Below, in pieces: positions 6,432-13,875 of a DNA stretch of 15,132 nucleotides (the stretch's first letter is position 1; each line of letters opens with the position of its first letter). Under the pieces are notes generated by a model. It had not been told where the DNA came from and made no database searches. It saw nothing but the letters and a program-made list of their open reading frames with translations. The DNA is taken from the NCBI GenBank assembly GCA_016297895.1, contig JAEDFS010000045.1:1-15132 (forward strand), given 5' to 3'. The stretch comes from Marvinbryantia sp. (GTDB taxonomy: Bacteria; Bacillota; Clostridia; Lachnospirales; Lachnospiraceae). Position numbers and translations under genes: made by a program.

Positions 6432-7415
6432 TCAGATCCTTACCTTTTCCTCACTGCGGTTCCGGATTCGGAATTCCCGGGGTGTCATCTGATACCTCTC
6501 CCGAAACATGCGGTGAAAATAACTGTTGTTTTCATACCCCACTGCGGCAATAATATCGTTGATCGACAGATCCGTATCGCACATCAGTTCAATGGCTTTA
6601 TTCAGCCGCTTTCTCTGCAGCAGCTCTTTAAAATTATATCCGGTACTCTTTCGTATCATTTTGCTCAAAGTATGCATGGGGAGATGAAGTTCCCCGCACA
6701 GCTCCGTCAGTGTAGCTGTCCGGTAATTCTGTTCAATATAATCCAGTGAAGTCATGGCGATCATATTTTCATACTGGTTGGGCAGCTTTGTCTTCACATA
6801 CTGGACTGAGTCCAGAAGATAGAGAAAGATCAGGCCCATGGTGGTCTGATTGATCCGATCCTGCCCTCCCGTTCCCATCACCAGAGAATAAATGATATTC
6901 TCCATAAGATTCTGGATCTGCAGCACATCCGAAACCTTAAAATGAAGATATTCTCCCCGCTCCTCATCCCTTCGAAGCATATTGGCAAGGAAATCCACCA
7001 GTACATTCCGGCTTCCGGTCATATTGCACGCCATATCAAAAAATTCCGGAAGGATCATCAGATTAATGGCAATATCATCCGCCCCTGCCGGAAGCAGCTC
7101 ATGACGGGTATACTGATTGAGAAACAACAGCTCCCCGGCCCTCACTGTGATCTGCTGCCCATCGATCACATTCACCAGCTTTCCCCGACAGACATAAATG
7201 ACTTCGATATAATTGTGGCGATGGAGCGGAAACCGAATAAATCTGGTATGGGTGCGGACTGCGATCAGTTCTCCTTTTTCCAGCATTTTTTTGCTGTCTA
7301 CCGTAAAATCCTTTCCGTTGGTATAAAGCTCCCGGTCAACTTCGGTCATTCCATCCAGGATCTTCTGTTCTTCTTCGGAAATGACTCTGAGGCGATCCAT
7401 CAGCTCATGACGCAT
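6432..7415 (-). CDS. AraC-family regulator with cupin sensor domain
   Basis: A 327-residue one-component regulator. Residues about 48-115 form the AraC-type cupin: FIRFPLHRHNYIEVIYVCRG, then a turn and VRAGELLFLNQYTRHEL, where a sugar would bind. About 222-318 hold the paired helix-turn-helix: ATLTELCGELHLPMHTLSKM, then LSINDIIAAVGYENNSYFHR and MFRERYQMTPREFR, the standard AraC signature. The ATG at 7415 has AGGAGGG nine bases ahead (7424-7430). It follows the binding-protein gene by 142 bases containing two stable hairpins, and precedes the mutarotase-like gene by 32. From context it probably responds to rhamnose or a derivative and controls this operon or catabolic genes elsewhere; the ligand is inferred. 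It resembles the role, not necessarily the sequence, of E. coli RhaR/RhaS regulators. The locus thus has two AraC-type regulators: this one and the response regulator. Confidence 0.9.
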   Translation of the reverse strand: MRHELMDRLRVISEEEQKILDGMTEVDRELYTNGKDFTVDSKKMLEKGELIAVRTHTRFIRFPLHRHNYIEVIYVCRGKLVNVIDGQQITVRAGELLFLNQYTRHELLPAGADDIAINLMILPEFFDMACNMTGSRNVLVDFLANMLRRDEERGEYLHFKVSDVLQIQNLMENIIYSLVMGTGGQDRINQTTMGLIFLYLLDSVQYVKTKLPNQYENMIAMTSLDYIEQNYRTATLTELCGELHLPMHTLSKMIRKSTGYNFKELLQRKRLNKAIELMCDTDLSINDIIAAVGYENNSYFHRMFRERYQMTPREFRIRNRSEEKVRI

Positions 7416-7437
7416 ATCGTTTTCCCTCCTTCCCCTT

Positions 7438-7459
7438 CAAGACTCGCAAGCGAGTCTTG
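7438..7459 (-). other. Perfect hairpin in the leader of the AraC gene
   Basis: Arms CAAGACTCGC and GCGAGTCTTG pair perfectly. Folded as RNA this gives a nine-or-so-pair stem closed by a CUUG tetraloop, a known stable loop. It ends 8 bases before the AGGAGGG ribosome site of the AraC gene. It could slow ribosome entry, mark an mRNA end, or be a palindromic protein site. There is no T-run, so it is not a standard terminator. Confidence 0.55.
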
Positions 7460-7493
7460 GTGCGGGAGTCATCTTCCATCTGATATACACTGA

Positions 7494-7513
7494 GACGGAG
7501 CCGAAGCTCCGTC
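7494..7513 (-). other. UUCG-capped hairpin after the binding-protein gene
   Basis: On the minus strand, GACGGAGC, TTCG, GCTCCGTC: eight perfect pairs closed by a C(UUCG)G loop, the most stable RNA tetraloop known. It begins 44 bases past the stop codon of the rhamnose-binding protein gene. No T-run follows (TCAGTG). The likely role is to protect the 3' end of the binding-protein mRNA, or to act as a partial stop that lowers expression of the AraC and mutarotase genes. Confidence 0.6.
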
Positions 7514-7557
7514 CCAGCTATGTAACCATATTTATGACTTACTAATACTTTCTGTAA

Positions 7558-8583
7558 TTAGTACAGTTTAGCCATTTCTTCGATATTCTCAGCGTTGAAC
7601 TGCAGCGGCAGACCAAGAACGATCTCTGTACCACCGTCATCAGCTTCTGTAATGGTGAAGTCACCAAGATCACCAGCTGTGAAAGTCTCATCCAGAGCAC
7701 CTGTGATATCTTCGTTAACCAGAGCGATGGTTGCATATGCACTCAGTTTGCCCAGGCCCTGCATATCCCACAGATAGAAGTACGGGCAGGAATGAGCATC
7801 GTCAGCACCTGTGTACTCAAGCATTTCGGACGGAAGACCAAGACCGGTCAGCTTGCATGCGGAACCGTTGTCCTGAAGATATTTAGCAGCTGCTGCGATA
7901 CCAACAGTTGTCGGAGCACAGATTACTTTCAGATCCGGATATTTTTCCAGAAGAGCTGCTGTCTGGTCTGTAGATTTCTGCGGTTCGTCATCACCGTAAG
8001 CTACTTCTACCAGTTCCAGTTTGGAATATTTCTCATCACTTTCCATGATGGTCTTCATTGCGTCGATCCATGCATTCTGGTTAGCTGCCTGAGAAGTTGC
8101 AGAAAGGATTGCCCACTGTCCTTCTCCGCCTGCGATATCCAGAACTGCATCCATCAGAGCCTGTCCAACAGCTACGGTACCAGCCTGGTTTACGAATACC
8201 TGACGGCTTGCCGGGTTGGGAGCAGAGTCGAAGGAAGCAACCTTGATGCCTTCATCCATTGCTTCTTCCATCTTAGCCTGAAGAGCATTTACGTCGTTTG
8301 CTGCGATACAGATTGCATCGAAGTCCTGAGAGATCAGGTTGTCAAGCACTTTGATCTGAGCATCTGCTGTAGCTGTTTCCGGATAAACAACCTCTACGGA
8401 ACCGCCTTCAGCCTCTACTGCCTCTTTATAAGAAGCTGCAGCGATCTCGAAGAATGCGTTACCTGCTGATTTTCCTACCAGAGCGATCTTCTGGCCGTCT
8501 GCTGTGCCTGCTGCCAGTGCAGAGCTTGCTGTTCCAAGAACCATTGCGCCGCAAAGAAGTGCACTTACTAATTTTTTGTTCAT
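7558..8583 (-). CDS. rhaS: Rhamnose ABC transporter substrate-binding protein (RhaS type)
   Basis: A 341-residue periplasmic-binding-type protein that should capture L-rhamnose outside the membrane for the CUT2 importer. Residues 1-25 are an export signal, MNKKLVSALLCGAMVLGTAS with an ALA-A cleavage site near 24/25. The mature part matches the RhaS family (TIGR02637; Rhizobium RhaS) in its hallmark segments: ICIAANDVNALQAKMEEAMD, SATSQAANQNAWIDAMK, CAPTTVGIAAAAKYL and TGLGLPSEMLEY. These also distinguish it from the related AI-2-binding LsrB. Oddly for a Gram-positive, there is no lipobox; the only early Cys (Cys11) lies within the hydrophobic core in ALLC. The start at 8583 has GGAGG close by. 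It is the fourth gene of the operon, and a hairpin sits on each side of it, consistent with separate control of its mRNA. The symbol follows the transporter nomenclature and is not the E. coli rhaS regulator. Confidence 0.87.
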   Translation of the reverse strand: MNKKLVSALLCGAMVLGTASSALAAGTADGQKIALVGKSAGNAFFEIAAASYKEAVEAEGGSVEVVYPETATADAQIKVLDNLISQDFDAICIAANDVNALQAKMEEAMDEGIKVASFDSAPNPASRQVFVNQAGTVAVGQALMDAVLDIAGGEGQWAILSATSQAANQNAWIDAMKTIMESDEKYSKLELVEVAYGDDEPQKSTDQTAALLEKYPDLKVICAPTTVGIAAAAKYLQDNGSACKLTGLGLPSEMLEYTGADDAHSCPYFYLWDMQGLGKLSAYATIALVNEDITGALDETFTAGDLGDFTITEADDGGTEIVLGLPLQFNAENIEEMAKLY

Positions 8584-8626
8584 GTTTTTTTCCTCCCTTT
8601 GGAATAATATAGTTTATATTTTGCAA

Positions 8627-8648
8627 CTGTTCCCCTCACTGGGAACAG
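8627..8648 (-). other. Intercistronic hairpin ahead of rhaS
   Basis: Eight perfect pairs, CTGTTCCC with GGGAACAG, around the six-base loop AGTGAG, in the 77-base gap between the second permease gene and the binding-protein gene. No T-run follows, so it is not a full terminator. It may be a processing or stability element, since binding proteins usually need to be made in excess of their permeases. I saw no convincing separate promoter before rhaS. Confidence 0.55.
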
Positions 8649-8660
8649 ATAACAAACCAT

Positions 8661-9659
8661 TTACTTTTTTACTGCCCTTTTCAGCTGTCCTGCAATATTG
8701 GGAAGTGCTACGGCACAGATCAGCAGAACTCCAAGGATCAGCAGGATCACCTGTGCGTGTACGTTGACCTGTCCGAGACCGATACGCAGACACAGAATGA
8801 TGAATGCGGAAATGATACCTCCTGCCAGATTTCCTTTTCCTCCGGTAGAAGAGATTCCTCCGAATACTGCCATGGCGATGGCATCCATTTCAAATCCGCT
8901 TCCGGTGGTCGTATTGGCTCCGTAAGAGGAAGATACCAGAAACAGGGCGCATAAGCCTGCCATCGTTCCCATCACCGTGTAGATGATAAAACGGATCTTC
9001 TGTACATGGATTCCGGAATAATATGCAGTCAGACGATTGGTTCCGATGGCATATACCCGGCGTCCGAAAGTACTTTTTCCAAGTACCAGTGCAAAGATCA
9101 CAGCCAGAATGATTACCAGAAACAGAATATAGGGTACTCTTCCCACTTTACCGGCAAGCATGCTGTAGCCTTCTGAATTTGCAGCTGAGATACTTCCGCC
9201 GCTTCCCAGAACGATCTCTGCGATTCCGCGGAAAATAATCTGCGTGGAAAGTGTTACGATCATCGGAGGCAGCTCCTGGAATCTGGTAAGGATAAATCCG
9301 TTAAACGCTCCGCAGAGTGTCCCCACCAGCAGGGTAACCAGAATCACAACGATGAACGGTGCACCTGTATTGCAGACGATACAGCTCATGGTTGCGGAAA
9401 GGCAGACGATAGAACCTACCGAAATATCGATCTCCCCCAGTACCAGGATATAAGCCATGGGCAGAAGGAGCAGAACCTCCGCCAGATAGATCGGCATCTG
9501 TCTTAACACACTTTTCAGATTATAATATTCCGAAAACATCGTACAGAACACATTAACCAGGATAAACAGGATGATCAGAATGCCTTCCCAGCTGAACAGC
9601 ATCTGTTTTACGGAAGATTCCGGCACATTGTTGATACTTCTTCCAGATTTTCCAGCCAT
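8661..9659 (-). CDS. Sugar ABC transporter permease, second (CUT2; RhaP/RhaQ-like)
   Basis: A 332-residue integral membrane protein of the RbsC/CUT2 family, one half of the predicted rhamnose channel. There are roughly ten hydrophobic segments, starting at about 26-45 and 59-75 and ending at about 303-320. Family marks are LVLGEIDISVGSIV (72-85), PPMIVTLSTQIIF (131-143), the cytoplasmic coupling segment GRRVYAIGTN followed by AYYSGIHV (199-219) that contacts the ATPase, and AVFGGISSTGGKGN (264-277). Length is normal for the family. Its ATG comes two bases after the stop of the first permease, with GGGAG just before, so the two should be translationally coupled. Having two different permeases with one double ATPase matches the Rhizobium RhaSTPQ transporter. 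Which one corresponds to RhaP or RhaQ cannot be told by eye. Confidence 0.88.
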   Translation of the reverse strand: MAGKSGRSINNVPESSVKQMLFSWEGILIILFILVNVFCTMFSEYYNLKSVLRQMPIYLAEVLLLLPMAYILVLGEIDISVGSIVCLSATMSCIVCNTGAPFIVVILVTLLVGTLCGAFNGFILTRFQELPPMIVTLSTQIIFRGIAEIVLGSGGSISAANSEGYSMLAGKVGRVPYILFLVIILAVIFALVLGKSTFGRRVYAIGTNRLTAYYSGIHVQKIRFIIYTVMGTMAGLCALFLVSSSYGANTTTGSGFEMDAIAMAVFGGISSTGGKGNLAGGIISAFIILCLRIGLGQVNVHAQVILLILGVLLICAVALPNIAGQLKRAVKK

Positions 9660-9661
9660 AC

Positions 9662-10654
9662 TTACATCTCCCTTCCCTTTAATGCACTTCTGTCAGCCAC
9701 ACGCTGAAGAACCACGTTCACCATAACGACTACAAGAATCAGAATTCCCTTGATGGTATTCTGCCATAATGCATCAAAACCAACCAGTGGAAGCGCTTTG
9801 GCGATGGTTGCCAGGATCAGCGAACCAAGCAGTGCACCGATGACCGTTCCGCGGCCGCCGCTCATGCTGACTCCTCCGATTACACAGGCTGCAATAACAT
9901 CCATCTCGCCGCCCTGCTGCATATCCGGCATGGCGGAAGCGTAGACTGCTACCTGAAGGGCTCCTCCCAGTCCTGCCAGGAATCCCATAATGGTATATAC
10001 CAGCAGCTTGATATTTCTTACGTTGATACCGGAAACCTCTGCTGCTGCAGGATTACTTCCCACCGCATAGATCTTACGCCCGGTTCTGGTCCATTTCATA
10101 AAGAAGAAAAATACTACATAACAGAGTATGATCACCCAGATCACACAGTTCAGACCCAGTACCTTCGTTGTGGCAAAATCCTTGAATTTTCCCAGTGCGG
10201 AAGCACCTGCCCATTCACCGCCGTTGGAGATCAGATAGCCCAGGGCACGGTAGACATACATAAATCCCATGGTTGCAATAATGGGCGGTACATCGGCTCT
10301 TGAGATCACCATTCCCACTACAGCTCCGCATGCGGTTCCGATCGCCAGAGCGATCACAAATGCCAGTACGGTGCTGGAAATATGTCCATACTTCAGCAGC
10401 ATACCGATGGCCATACCTGATAAAGCCAGGGTAGACATGATGGAAATATCGATTCCGCCTACCAGCATGACACAGAGCATACCCAGCGCCATTACCATGG
10501 TAACCGCATTATTTTTCAGCAGATCCATCAGAGACTTGGGGGAAAGGAATCCGGGGCTGACGGCTGTGATCGCCGCAAACAGCAGTACCAGGATCACTGC
10601 CAGCAGGGCTTCACGGGAGCCTGTGATCTTTTTTATAACTGACTTCTTTTCCAT
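9662..10654 (-). CDS. Sugar ABC transporter permease, first (CUT2; RhaP/RhaQ-like)
   Basis: A 330-residue RbsC-type permease, the other half of the heterodimeric channel. About ten membrane segments run from 16-33 to 303-317. Hallmarks are MLVGGIDISIMSTLALSG (63-80), DVPPIIATMGFMYVYRALGY (121-140), the ATPase-coupling loop GRKIYAVGSN followed by AAEVSGINV (192-212), and ACVIGGVSMSGGRGTVIGAL (256-275). Its start ATG overlaps the ATPase stop codon by one base (TAATG), and it is followed by the second permease after two bases, so ATPase and both permeases form one tightly coupled unit. In two-permease rhamnose systems the permeases are similar but not interchangeable. The substrate is inferred from the RhaS-type binding protein. 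Confidence 0.9.
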   Translation of the reverse strand: MEKKSVIKKITGSREALLAVILVLLFAAITAVSPGFLSPKSLMDLLKNNAVTMVMALGMLCVMLVGGIDISIMSTLALSGMAIGMLLKYGHISSTVLAFVIALAIGTACGAVVGMVISRADVPPIIATMGFMYVYRALGYLISNGGEWAGASALGKFKDFATTKVLGLNCVIWVIILCYVVFFFFMKWTRTGRKIYAVGSNPAAAEVSGINVRNIKLLVYTIMGFLAGLGGALQVAVYASAMPDMQQGGEMDVIAACVIGGVSMSGGRGTVIGALLGSLILATIAKALPLVGFDALWQNTIKGILILVVVMVNVVLQRVADRSALKGREM

Positions 10655-12165
10655 TATCTGGCAGCCTCCTTCCCTGTTTTGCTTTTTTCCATTGCGAACT
10701 CAAGGATCCGTTCCTGCGTTGCTTCCCCTTTTGAAAGCTCTCCGGTCTTGCGTCCGTTGCACATTACGATCACCCGGTCACTCATTCCAAGGATCTCCGG
10801 CATTTCCGAAGAGATCAGAATGATCGCATATCCCTTTAATGCAAGCTCGCCCATGATTCCATAGATCTCAGCCTTGGCACCTACGTCCACACCTTTGGTG
10901 GGCTCGTCCATGATCACGACCTTCATCTCCTGGCTCAGAGCCTTGGCTACGACTACCTTCTGCTGGTTTCCTCCGGAAAGAGAGCTTGCCGGCTGGAAGA
11001 TATCCACTGCCTTGGTATCTACATCTTCGAGAAGCTGTTTTGCCAGATCTCTCTCTGCCTTCTCGTTATTAAAGCCATTTTTCGCATATTTGCTGATGGT
11101 CGGAAGCGTTACATTTCTTCCCAGTCCCCAGCTCATGATCAGCCCTTCCTTCTGCCGGTCTTCCGGGAGCAGGATGATTCCCTTTTCCATGGCATCCGAC
11201 GGCTGCTTGATGTGGATCTCCTGTCCTTCCAGATATACATGGCCTGCATCCGGCTTTGTAATTCCGCAGATGCTTTCCACCACCTCCGTACGTCCTGCAC
11301 CTACCAGACCCGTAAGTCCCACGATCTCGCCGGCACGCACGCTGAAGGAAATATCCTTAAAGTAGCCGGTTCTGGAAAGTCCTTCCACTCTGAGCATTTC
11401 TTTTCCCGGTTTTACATCCGGTTTCGGAAACAGATCCTTGATCTCACGTCCAACCATGGCCTTGATCAGATCTGCATTGGTGATTCCGTCCACATCGTAG
11501 GTTCCGATATACTGGGAATCACGGAACACGGTAACTCTGGACGCCAGGCGGTACATATCCTCAAATCTGTGGGAAATGAAGATAATGGACACTCCTTCTT
11601 CCTTTAACTTATCTACGATCCGGTAAAGCTCTTCCGACTCTCTTCTTGTCAGCGCCGCAGTGGGCTCATCCAGAATGATGATCTTTGCATTTGTGGAAAG
11701 AGCTTTGGCGATCTCCACCATCTGCTGCTGTGCCACACTTAAATTTCCCATTTCCGCAGTAGCATCAAAATCCGCATTCAGCAGAGAAAGAAGCTTATTC
11801 GCCTCTTCATTCATGGCCTTCCACTGGATCATCCCATGCCGGATCATCTCATGGCCCATGAAAATATTTTCCGCAACCGTCAGATGGGGATAGGACGTCG
11901 GATGCTGATACACAGCTGCAATACCTGCTGCCTGAGCATCTTTGGGACCCTTAAAGTCCACTTTCTGGCCGTTTAAAAACATTTCACCTTCTTCTGCCTT
12001 ATGTACACCGGTAATTACTTTGATAAACGTGGATTTACCGGCACCGTTTTCACCCATCAGAGCATGTACTTCACCGGGCTTCAACTGAAACTGTACATTA
12101 TTCAGTGCCTTCACACCGGGAAATATCTTAGTGATGCCTTTTAATTCAAGAACATATTCCGACAC
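10654..12165 (-). CDS. Sugar ABC transporter ATPase, two fused NBDs (CUT2; RhaT type)
   Basis: A 503-residue protein with two fused nucleotide-binding domains that powers the importer from the inner membrane face. NBD1 has Walker A GENGAGKST (38-46), signature LSVAQQQ (142-148), Walker B IIILDEP with Asp166-Glu167, and switch His199. NBD2 has the degenerate Walker A GLVGAGRTE (Arg for Lys), signature LSGGNQQK (396-403), Walker B VVIMDEP, and Ser453 where the switch histidine would be. This asymmetry is normal for the RbsA/CUT2 family. The frame is open to an ATG at 12201, but I chose the GTG at 12165: AGAGGAG lies six bases ahead, the protein then begins MSEYVLELKGITKIFPGVKA as relatives do, and the -10 box of the likely promoter covers the 12201 ATG. 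It is the first gene of the operon. The Rhizobium counterpart is called RhaT, unrelated to the E. coli rhamnose symporter of that name. Confidence 0.92.
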   Translation of the reverse strand: MSEYVLELKGITKIFPGVKALNNVQFQLKPGEVHALMGENGAGKSTFIKVITGVHKAEEGEMFLNGQKVDFKGPKDAQAAGIAAVYQHPTSYPHLTVAENIFMGHEMIRHGMIQWKAMNEEANKLLSLLNADFDATAEMGNLSVAQQQMVEIAKALSTNAKIIILDEPTAALTRRESEELYRIVDKLKEEGVSIIFISHRFEDMYRLASRVTVFRDSQYIGTYDVDGITNADLIKAMVGREIKDLFPKPDVKPGKEMLRVEGLSRTGYFKDISFSVRAGEIVGLTGLVGAGRTEVVESICGITKPDAGHVYLEGQEIHIKQPSDAMEKGIILLPEDRQKEGLIMSWGLGRNVTLPTISKYAKNGFNNEKAERDLAKQLLEDVDTKAVDIFQPASSLSGGNQQKVVVAKALSQEMKVVIMDEPTKGVDVGAKAEIYGIMGELALKGYAIILISSEMPEILGMSDRVIVMCNGRKTGELSKGEATQERILEFAMEKSKTGKEAAR

Positions 12166-12202
12166 GGCTGTCTCCTCTCTTTCCTCATACTTCATTACCA
12201 TT

Positions 12203-12231
12203 ATTTTATCATTCTCTTTTTCTCAATAAAA
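12203..12231 (-). promoter_or_regulatory. Putative promoter of the rhamnose transport operon
   Basis: On the minus strand, TAAAAT (12203-12208) is preceded by TGA, giving an extended -10, and a weak TTTTAT -35 (12226-12231) lies 17 bases away. The start would be near 12196, about 30 bases before the GTG of the ATPase gene. A weak -35 plus an extended -10 is what an activator-dependent promoter tends to look like; the repeats at 12236-12265 lie directly upstream, where a response regulator could touch polymerase. Confidence 0.45.
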
Positions 12232-12235
12232 CAGG

Positions 12236-12265
12236 AAAATCTTTTGAATCGGGGTAAAATATTTT
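12236..12265. repeat. Paired AAAAT-N-TTTT boxes, candidate response-regulator site
   Basis: AAAATCTTTT (12236-12245) and AAAATATTTT (12256-12265) are repeated with a 20-base period, close to two helical turns, in the gap between the divergent promoters. Nine of ten positions match. AraC-type regulators commonly bind two direct half-sites about 21 bases apart. The right box overlaps the weak -35 region of the response-regulator promoter, so one site could activate the transporter and repress the regulator. A/T-rich boxes arise easily by chance in such DNA, so this is a candidate only. Confidence 0.4.
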
Positions 12266-12283
12266 TCCATTCTATGGTATACT
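12255..12283 (+). promoter_or_regulatory. Putative promoter of the two-component operon
   Basis: TATACT (12278-12283) is preceded by TGG, an extended -10, while the position for a -35 (12255-12260, TAAAAT) is poor. The start would fall near 12290, leaving a leader of about 29 bases before the ATG at 12319. Confidence 0.45.
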
Positions 12284-12318
12284 TCTTATATGAACTTTAC
12301 CATTTCAAGGAGAACCTT

Positions 12319-13875
12319 ATGAAGCTGCTGATTGTTGATGATGAAGAACTGACCCGTACCGGTGTGATCTCTGCCATCGACTGGAAATCTCTTGGGATCC
12401 GGGAGATCTTTCAGGCAGATGACGGTATTCACGGACTGGAAGCTGCCAGGCGGTACCGTCCCGAGATCATCCTCTGCGATGTCCGGATGCCCCGTATGGA
12501 TGGGATCACCATGCTGGAGCAGGTGGAAGCCATCCTCCCGGATACTGTTGCGATCTTTATGAGCGGATATTCTGACAAGGAATATCTGAAAGCTGCGATC
12601 AAACTGAAGGCGGTCAATTATATCGAAAAACCCATCAACCCCGTTGAGATCCGGGAAGCCATCCTGGAGGCCAAGGAGGTCTATCTGGGACGTATCCGTT
12701 CCACCCGGGGTGAATCCCTCCATTCCATGGAGACCGGTTCCCGCATTGCCCTGCAGCTTACGGTTCCCTACGGAGCAAACGCCGGAACCATAGATAACCT
12801 GCTGGCGGAGCTTGGGCTTTCTTCCGCTGCTTTCACCGGCTTTACCGCTTTTATTATCCAGGCCGGTGCGGCTTCTGAGCAGACGGAGGTCTCCCTTTCC
12901 GAGATCTATCATGAATTCAGAAAATTGCTTCTTGCTCAGAACATGGACTGCTTCTATGTAGAAAAACGGGGGCGATATATGGTGTATTTCGTCTTCGGCT
13001 TTTCCGCTTCCGACAGCAGAAATCTTTCTTCTGCCGCAGGATTTCTCCAGGCTCAGTATGGCTCTATGGGAAACTTTTTTATCGCCGCCGGTGAGACGGT
13101 AAACGGCATCACAAAGGCTTACCGCTCCTACACTTCTGCCGTAGTCCTTCTGCAGAGCTGCTTTTTCTTTCCGGTGGGTACTCTCCTGACTCCGGCCTTT
13201 CTGACAGATTCGGACAACGCAGCCAGACATCTTCCGGATTCTCCGGATACGAAATTTACCCAGGCACTGTCTCAGAGGGACCTGGCCGCCTGCGAAGCAC
13301 TGCTCCTGGATGTTTTCCGGTATTTTGATCATAATGTCACCCTTTTGCAGAATCAGTCAAAAGACCTGTACTTTAAGTTCTTCCTTGCTCTGGAGGATGC
13401 TTCCCGCCAGGCCGGCATTTTCTCTGCCGCCGGACCTACCGAAACGATCGCCGATACCATGGAACGCTGTTTTTCCTATGAAGAACTTCATCAGACACTG
13501 CTTCTGCGCACCCGGCATCTTTTTACAGAGATTCAAAACTCCGTGCAGGAAAATCCCACGATCCTGCTGATCAAAAACTATATCAGCCGGAATTACATGA
13601 ACGAGACCCTGTCTGTCAAAGATATCAGCGCCCATGTATTTCTGTCCATGTCCTATGTCTGCACCTTTTTCAAAAACGAAACGGGACAGACCCTTAATCA
13701 GTATCTGACAGAATACCGCATGGAAATGGCAAAGCAGCTTCTGGCAGACCCCCGCTATAAGATCTCGGATATTTCATCGAAAGTAGGTTACACCGACGGC
13801 AACTATTTCGGAAAGAGCTTCAAGAAATATACAGGCCTCTCTCCATCAGAATTCAGGGAGAAAACACTGCAATGA
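12319..13875 (+). CDS. YesN-type response regulator, AraC-family output
   Basis: A 518-residue response regulator. The receiver domain (1-120) has MKLLIVDDEE with acidic Asp8-Asp9, the phosphate acceptor Asp54 in LCDVRMPRMDG, Ser82 in MSGYS, and Lys104 in EKPI. A long middle region (about 125-410) of no motif I recognise is typical of large YesN-like proteins. About 415-515 form the AraC helix-turn-helix pair: TLSVKDISAHVFLSMSYVCT, then KISDISSKVGYTDGNYFGKS and KKYTGLSPSEFRE. The frame is open from 12244, but the start at 12319 has AAGGAG (12307-12312) at the right distance and begins exactly at the receiver. It is divergent from the transporter operon, the usual arrangement in which such a regulator switches on a neighbouring sugar ABC importer. 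Its stop overlaps the kinase start by ATGA. It probably activates the rhamnose operon when phosphorylated. Confidence 0.92.
   Translation: MKLLIVDDEELTRTGVISAIDWKSLGIREIFQADDGIHGLEAARRYRPEIILCDVRMPRMDGITMLEQVEAILPDTVAIFMSGYSDKEYLKAAIKLKAVNYIEKPINPVEIREAILEAKEVYLGRIRSTRGESLHSMETGSRIALQLTVPYGANAGTIDNLLAELGLSSAAFTGFTAFIIQAGAASEQTEVSLSEIYHEFRKLLLAQNMDCFYVEKRGRYMVYFVFGFSASDSRNLSSAAGFLQAQYGSMGNFFIAAGETVNGITKAYRSYTSAVVLLQSCFFFPVGTLLTPAFLTDSDNAARHLPDSPDTKFTQALSQRDLAACEALLLDVFRYFDHNVTLLQNQSKDLYFKFFLALEDASRQAGIFSAAGPTETIADTMERCFSYEELHQTLLLRTRHLFTEIQNSVQENPTILLIKNYISRNYMNETLSVKDISAHVFLSMSYVCTFFKNETGQTLNQYLTEYRMEMAKQLLADPRYKISDISSKVGYTDGNYFGKSFKKYTGLSPSEFREKTLQ

Noticed and set aside
8583..8660. A separate promoter for rhaS.
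   Set aside because: A/T-rich boxes such as TATAAA exist, but no -35/-10 pair with acceptable spacing was convincing.
7558..12165. The transporter as an AI-2 (Lsr) importer.
   Set aside because: The binding protein has the RhaS segments PTTVGIAAAA and TGLGLPSEM rather than LsrB ones, no lsrF/G/K-like gene is present, and a RhaM-like protein shares the operon.
12166..12201. ATG at 12201 as the start of the ABC ATPase.
   Set aside because: The GTG at 12165 has a strong ribosome site and gives the usual family N-terminus; the probable -10 box overlaps the upstream ATG.
12244..12318. A 25-residue N-terminal extension of the response regulator.
   Set aside because: The receiver domain begins at 12319 with AAGGAG ahead of it, and the extension spans the predicted promoter.
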